Shown: positions 4,729 through 5,647 of the stretch, one piece after another
Numbering within the stretch: position 1 is the first letter of the stretch
Layout: each line of letters opens with the position of its first letter
Source: Pseudomonadota bacterium
GTDB lineage: Bacteria > Pseudomonadota > Alphaproteobacteria > Acetobacterales > Acetobacteraceae
NCBI GenBank assembly: GCA_021826565.1
Contig: JAKAZJ010000158.1
Location: forward strand, 1 to 5,647
DNA length: 5,647 nucleotides
Reading direction: 5' to 3'
Translations under genes and position numbers: made by a program
Notes under the pieces: model-generated
Database searches by the model: none
Seen by the model: only the letters and a program-made list of their open reading frames with translations
Told to the model about the DNA's origin: nothing

Positions 4729-5192
4729 CGCGGGCGCACCGCGGATGAGCTGGCGACGGCTTCTGTCGATGCCATGGCGTGGCGTGACGTCCGGCTGTCG
4801 AACTGCACGTTCGCTGCACCAACTCCGCATCTGATCGCACTGCCAATTTGCGTGGCGGCGTCGATCCATCTGACGATCGTGGTCCGCCGTGCGAGATCGC
4901 AGTGCGTCGTATTGCTCGCGTTGATTTCTGCCGATCTGCGCTTCGAGGAAGATGACCGGAGAGAGCCAAAAGTTCCGATTAGGAGGGACGGCAAGATAAA
5001 GGCGGGCGGCACCGCCTGTCCCGACCGACCGCGATTTCATTGTCTGCACATTGGGTTATCGACCGCGCTCACCGTGCCGCCGTCTCGCGATGAGGCACGG
5101 CCGTATCATCGATAGTTGGCTCACCACCTTGCGTTTCGGCAGTGCCACCGCGGCTCCTTTGCGAGCGCCAGGTTCGCCGGCATGATCGGAGG
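4729..5192. other. Gap upstream of the relaxase; possible oriT region
   Basis: These 464 bp contain open frames (for example 4774-5115 on the forward strand) but none with a family I recognise or a convincing ribosome binding site. A 16-codon frame at 4952-4999 follows a GAGGA but with only a 2-base gap. Inverted repeats are present at 5000-5017 (AGGCGG/CCGCCT with a 6-base loop) and at 5057-5114. In related elements, including ICEMlSymR7A, oriT lies just upstream of the relaxase gene, so this is where it would be expected. Confidence 0.5.
5057..5114. repeat. Nested inverted repeats; candidate oriT element
   Basis: The inner arms are CCGTGCC (5072-5078) and GGCACGG (5094-5100), with a 15-bp centre. 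The outer arms are TATCGA (5057-5062) and TCGATA (5109-5114), separated from the inner arms by 9 and 8 bp. The whole is almost symmetrical over 58 bp and ends 79 bp before the relaxase ATG. Relaxases usually bind inverted repeats next to their nick site. The nick position itself cannot be recognised. Confidence 0.4.
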
Positions 5193-5344
5193 ATGGCTCG
5201 ACCTGACGATGATCTGCGTCTTCGCCCACGGCTCGGCCGCACGCGCAGCCAGGACCATCGGCGGGTGTTGGCTGCGACTCAGATCAAGCGTGCGATCTCG
5301 TGGGCGGGTGCACTGGCCCGGGTGACCGGTGGGCCACCGCCGAC
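5193..5344 (+). pseudogene. Relaxase (DUF3363/RlxS-like) N-terminus, interrupted by an IS element
   Basis: The frame from ATG5193 reads MARPDDDLRLRPRLGRTRSQ, the charged start typical of DUF3363 relaxases in this ICE family. It continues through VLAATQIKRAISWAGALARV for about 50 codons until the IS end at 5345. Reading then runs into IS sequence and stops at 5418-5420, giving a useless 75-residue product. The rest of the gene would lie beyond the IS, outside the window. A relaxase nicks oriT, stays bound to the 5' end and pilots the strand through the mating channel; losing it would block self-transfer. GGAGG directly abuts the ATG, a poor spacing, but similarity begins exactly there. The position after the transglycosylase gene supports the call. 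The weak point is the short length available for recognition. Confidence 0.65.
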
Positions 5345-5647
5345 TGAACCGCCCCGGGTTTGCCGGAGGCTGTTTGGTTTGAGTCACGCCGCCATGGCGT
5401 GCTCGCTAGCTTTGGCATAATAGCGCGCTTCTGCTTCGGCCGGCGGGATATTTCCGATCGGTTCGAGCAGGCGGCGATTGTTGAACCAATCGACCCATTC
5501 GAGGGTCGCAAGTTCCACGGTCTCGGCGCTGCGCCAGGGACCGCGGCGGTGGATCAGTTCGGTCTTGAACAGGCCGTTGATGGTTTCGGCGAGCGCATTG
5601 TCGTAACTGTCGCCGACGCTGCCGACAGAGGGTTCGATGCCGGCTTC
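5345..5647 (-). mobile_element. IS3-family insertion sequence, one end; continues beyond the window
   Basis: The end is placed at 5345, where TGAACCGCCCCGGGTTTGCC begins. It starts with the TG dinucleotide that bounds IS3-family elements and has the GC-rich terminal repeat common in that family. The transposase on the reverse strand stops 39 bp inside this end, the normal layout for the 3' side of the element. The target duplication cannot be tested because the other end is outside the window; the bases immediately outside are CGAC (5341-5344). Confidence 0.85.
5384..5647 (-). CDS. IS3-family transposase (OrfB), C-terminal part
   Basis: The visible part is the last 87 residues; the 5' part lies beyond the window edge. 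It begins EAGIEPSVGSVGDSYDNALA and continues with ETINGLFKTELI, WRSAETVELATLEWVDWFNN and RRLLEPIGNIPPAEAE. These are hallmarks of the rve integrase core of IS3 transposases; the glutamate in DNALAE is the last residue of the DDE catalytic triad. The stop is TGA, the complement of 5384-5386. In intact elements this protein is made as OrfAB by -1 frameshifting; the region concerned is not in view. The visible part has no stop or frameshift, so the IS may be active and recent. Confidence 0.93.
   Translation of the reverse strand, partial: EAGIEPSVGSVGDSYDNALAETINGLFKTELIHRRGPWRSAETVELATLEWVDWFNNRRLLEPIGNIPPAEAEARYYAKASEHAMAA

Noticed and set aside
4836..4906. 8-bp inverted repeat CGCACTGC / GCAGTGCG
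   Set aside because: Arms are 55 bp apart with no supporting symmetry; likely chance.
4774..5115. 113-codon forward frame between the transglycosylase and the relaxase
   Set aside because: No recognisable family, no ribosome binding site, and it runs through the inverted repeats proposed as oriT.

Overview
This window comes from a GC-rich alphaproteobacterium. The protein families and their order match the regulatory, replication and DNA-processing end of an integrative and conjugative element (ICE) of the broad ICEMlSymR7A-like type. That family was first worked out in Mesorhizobium and is common in rhizobia, sphingomonads, methylobacteria and acetic-acid bacteria. The host genus cannot be fixed from the sequence.

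Layout. Positions 1-205 hold no convincing gene, but two short dyads lie upstream of the first start. Positions 206-1010 encode a DUF6499 reading frame (206-415) and a DUF2285 reading frame (402-1010). They are joined by a UUUC site at 398-401, where a +1 slip of tRNA-Phe would give one 267-residue protein. This is the arrangement described for FseA, the frameshifted excision activator of ICEMlSymR7A. A 164-bp gap with a cluster of GCCGAT half-sites follows. Next is a small helix-turn-helix protein resembling an excisionase (1175-1441), whose stop overlaps the start of a replication initiator of the RPA/RepA family (1438-2289). Directly after the repA stop are three 22-bp iterons (2295-2360), an A+T-rich stretch and a 12-bp tandem duplication, which together look like a replication origin. 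The parA gene usually found here is absent. A compact unit follows, joined by ATGA overlaps: a DUF2840 protein (2665-3141), the TraF/S26 signal peptidase (3138-3677) and a small ORF (3674-3907). The secreted lytic transglycosylase (3895-4728) comes next. A 464-bp non-coding stretch with inverted repeats precedes the first codons of a DUF3363/RlxS-like relaxase (from 5193). An IS3-family insertion sequence interrupts the relaxase after 5344, and its transposase (reverse strand) runs off the end of the window.

How the parts would work together (inference from family knowledge): the frameshifted DUF6499-DUF2285 protein would switch on the excisionase gene. The excisionase would steer the integrase towards excision. 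RepA and the iterons would replicate the excised circle. TraF would process the pilin, the transglycosylase would open the cell wall for the mating channel, and the relaxase would nick oriT. The IS insertion in the relaxase suggests that this copy cannot mobilise itself, even though its regulatory and replication genes look intact.

The most interesting items are the predicted programmed +1 frameshift, the iteron array beside repA with parA missing, the half-site cluster upstream of the excisionase gene, and the IS-broken relaxase with a possible oriT just upstream.
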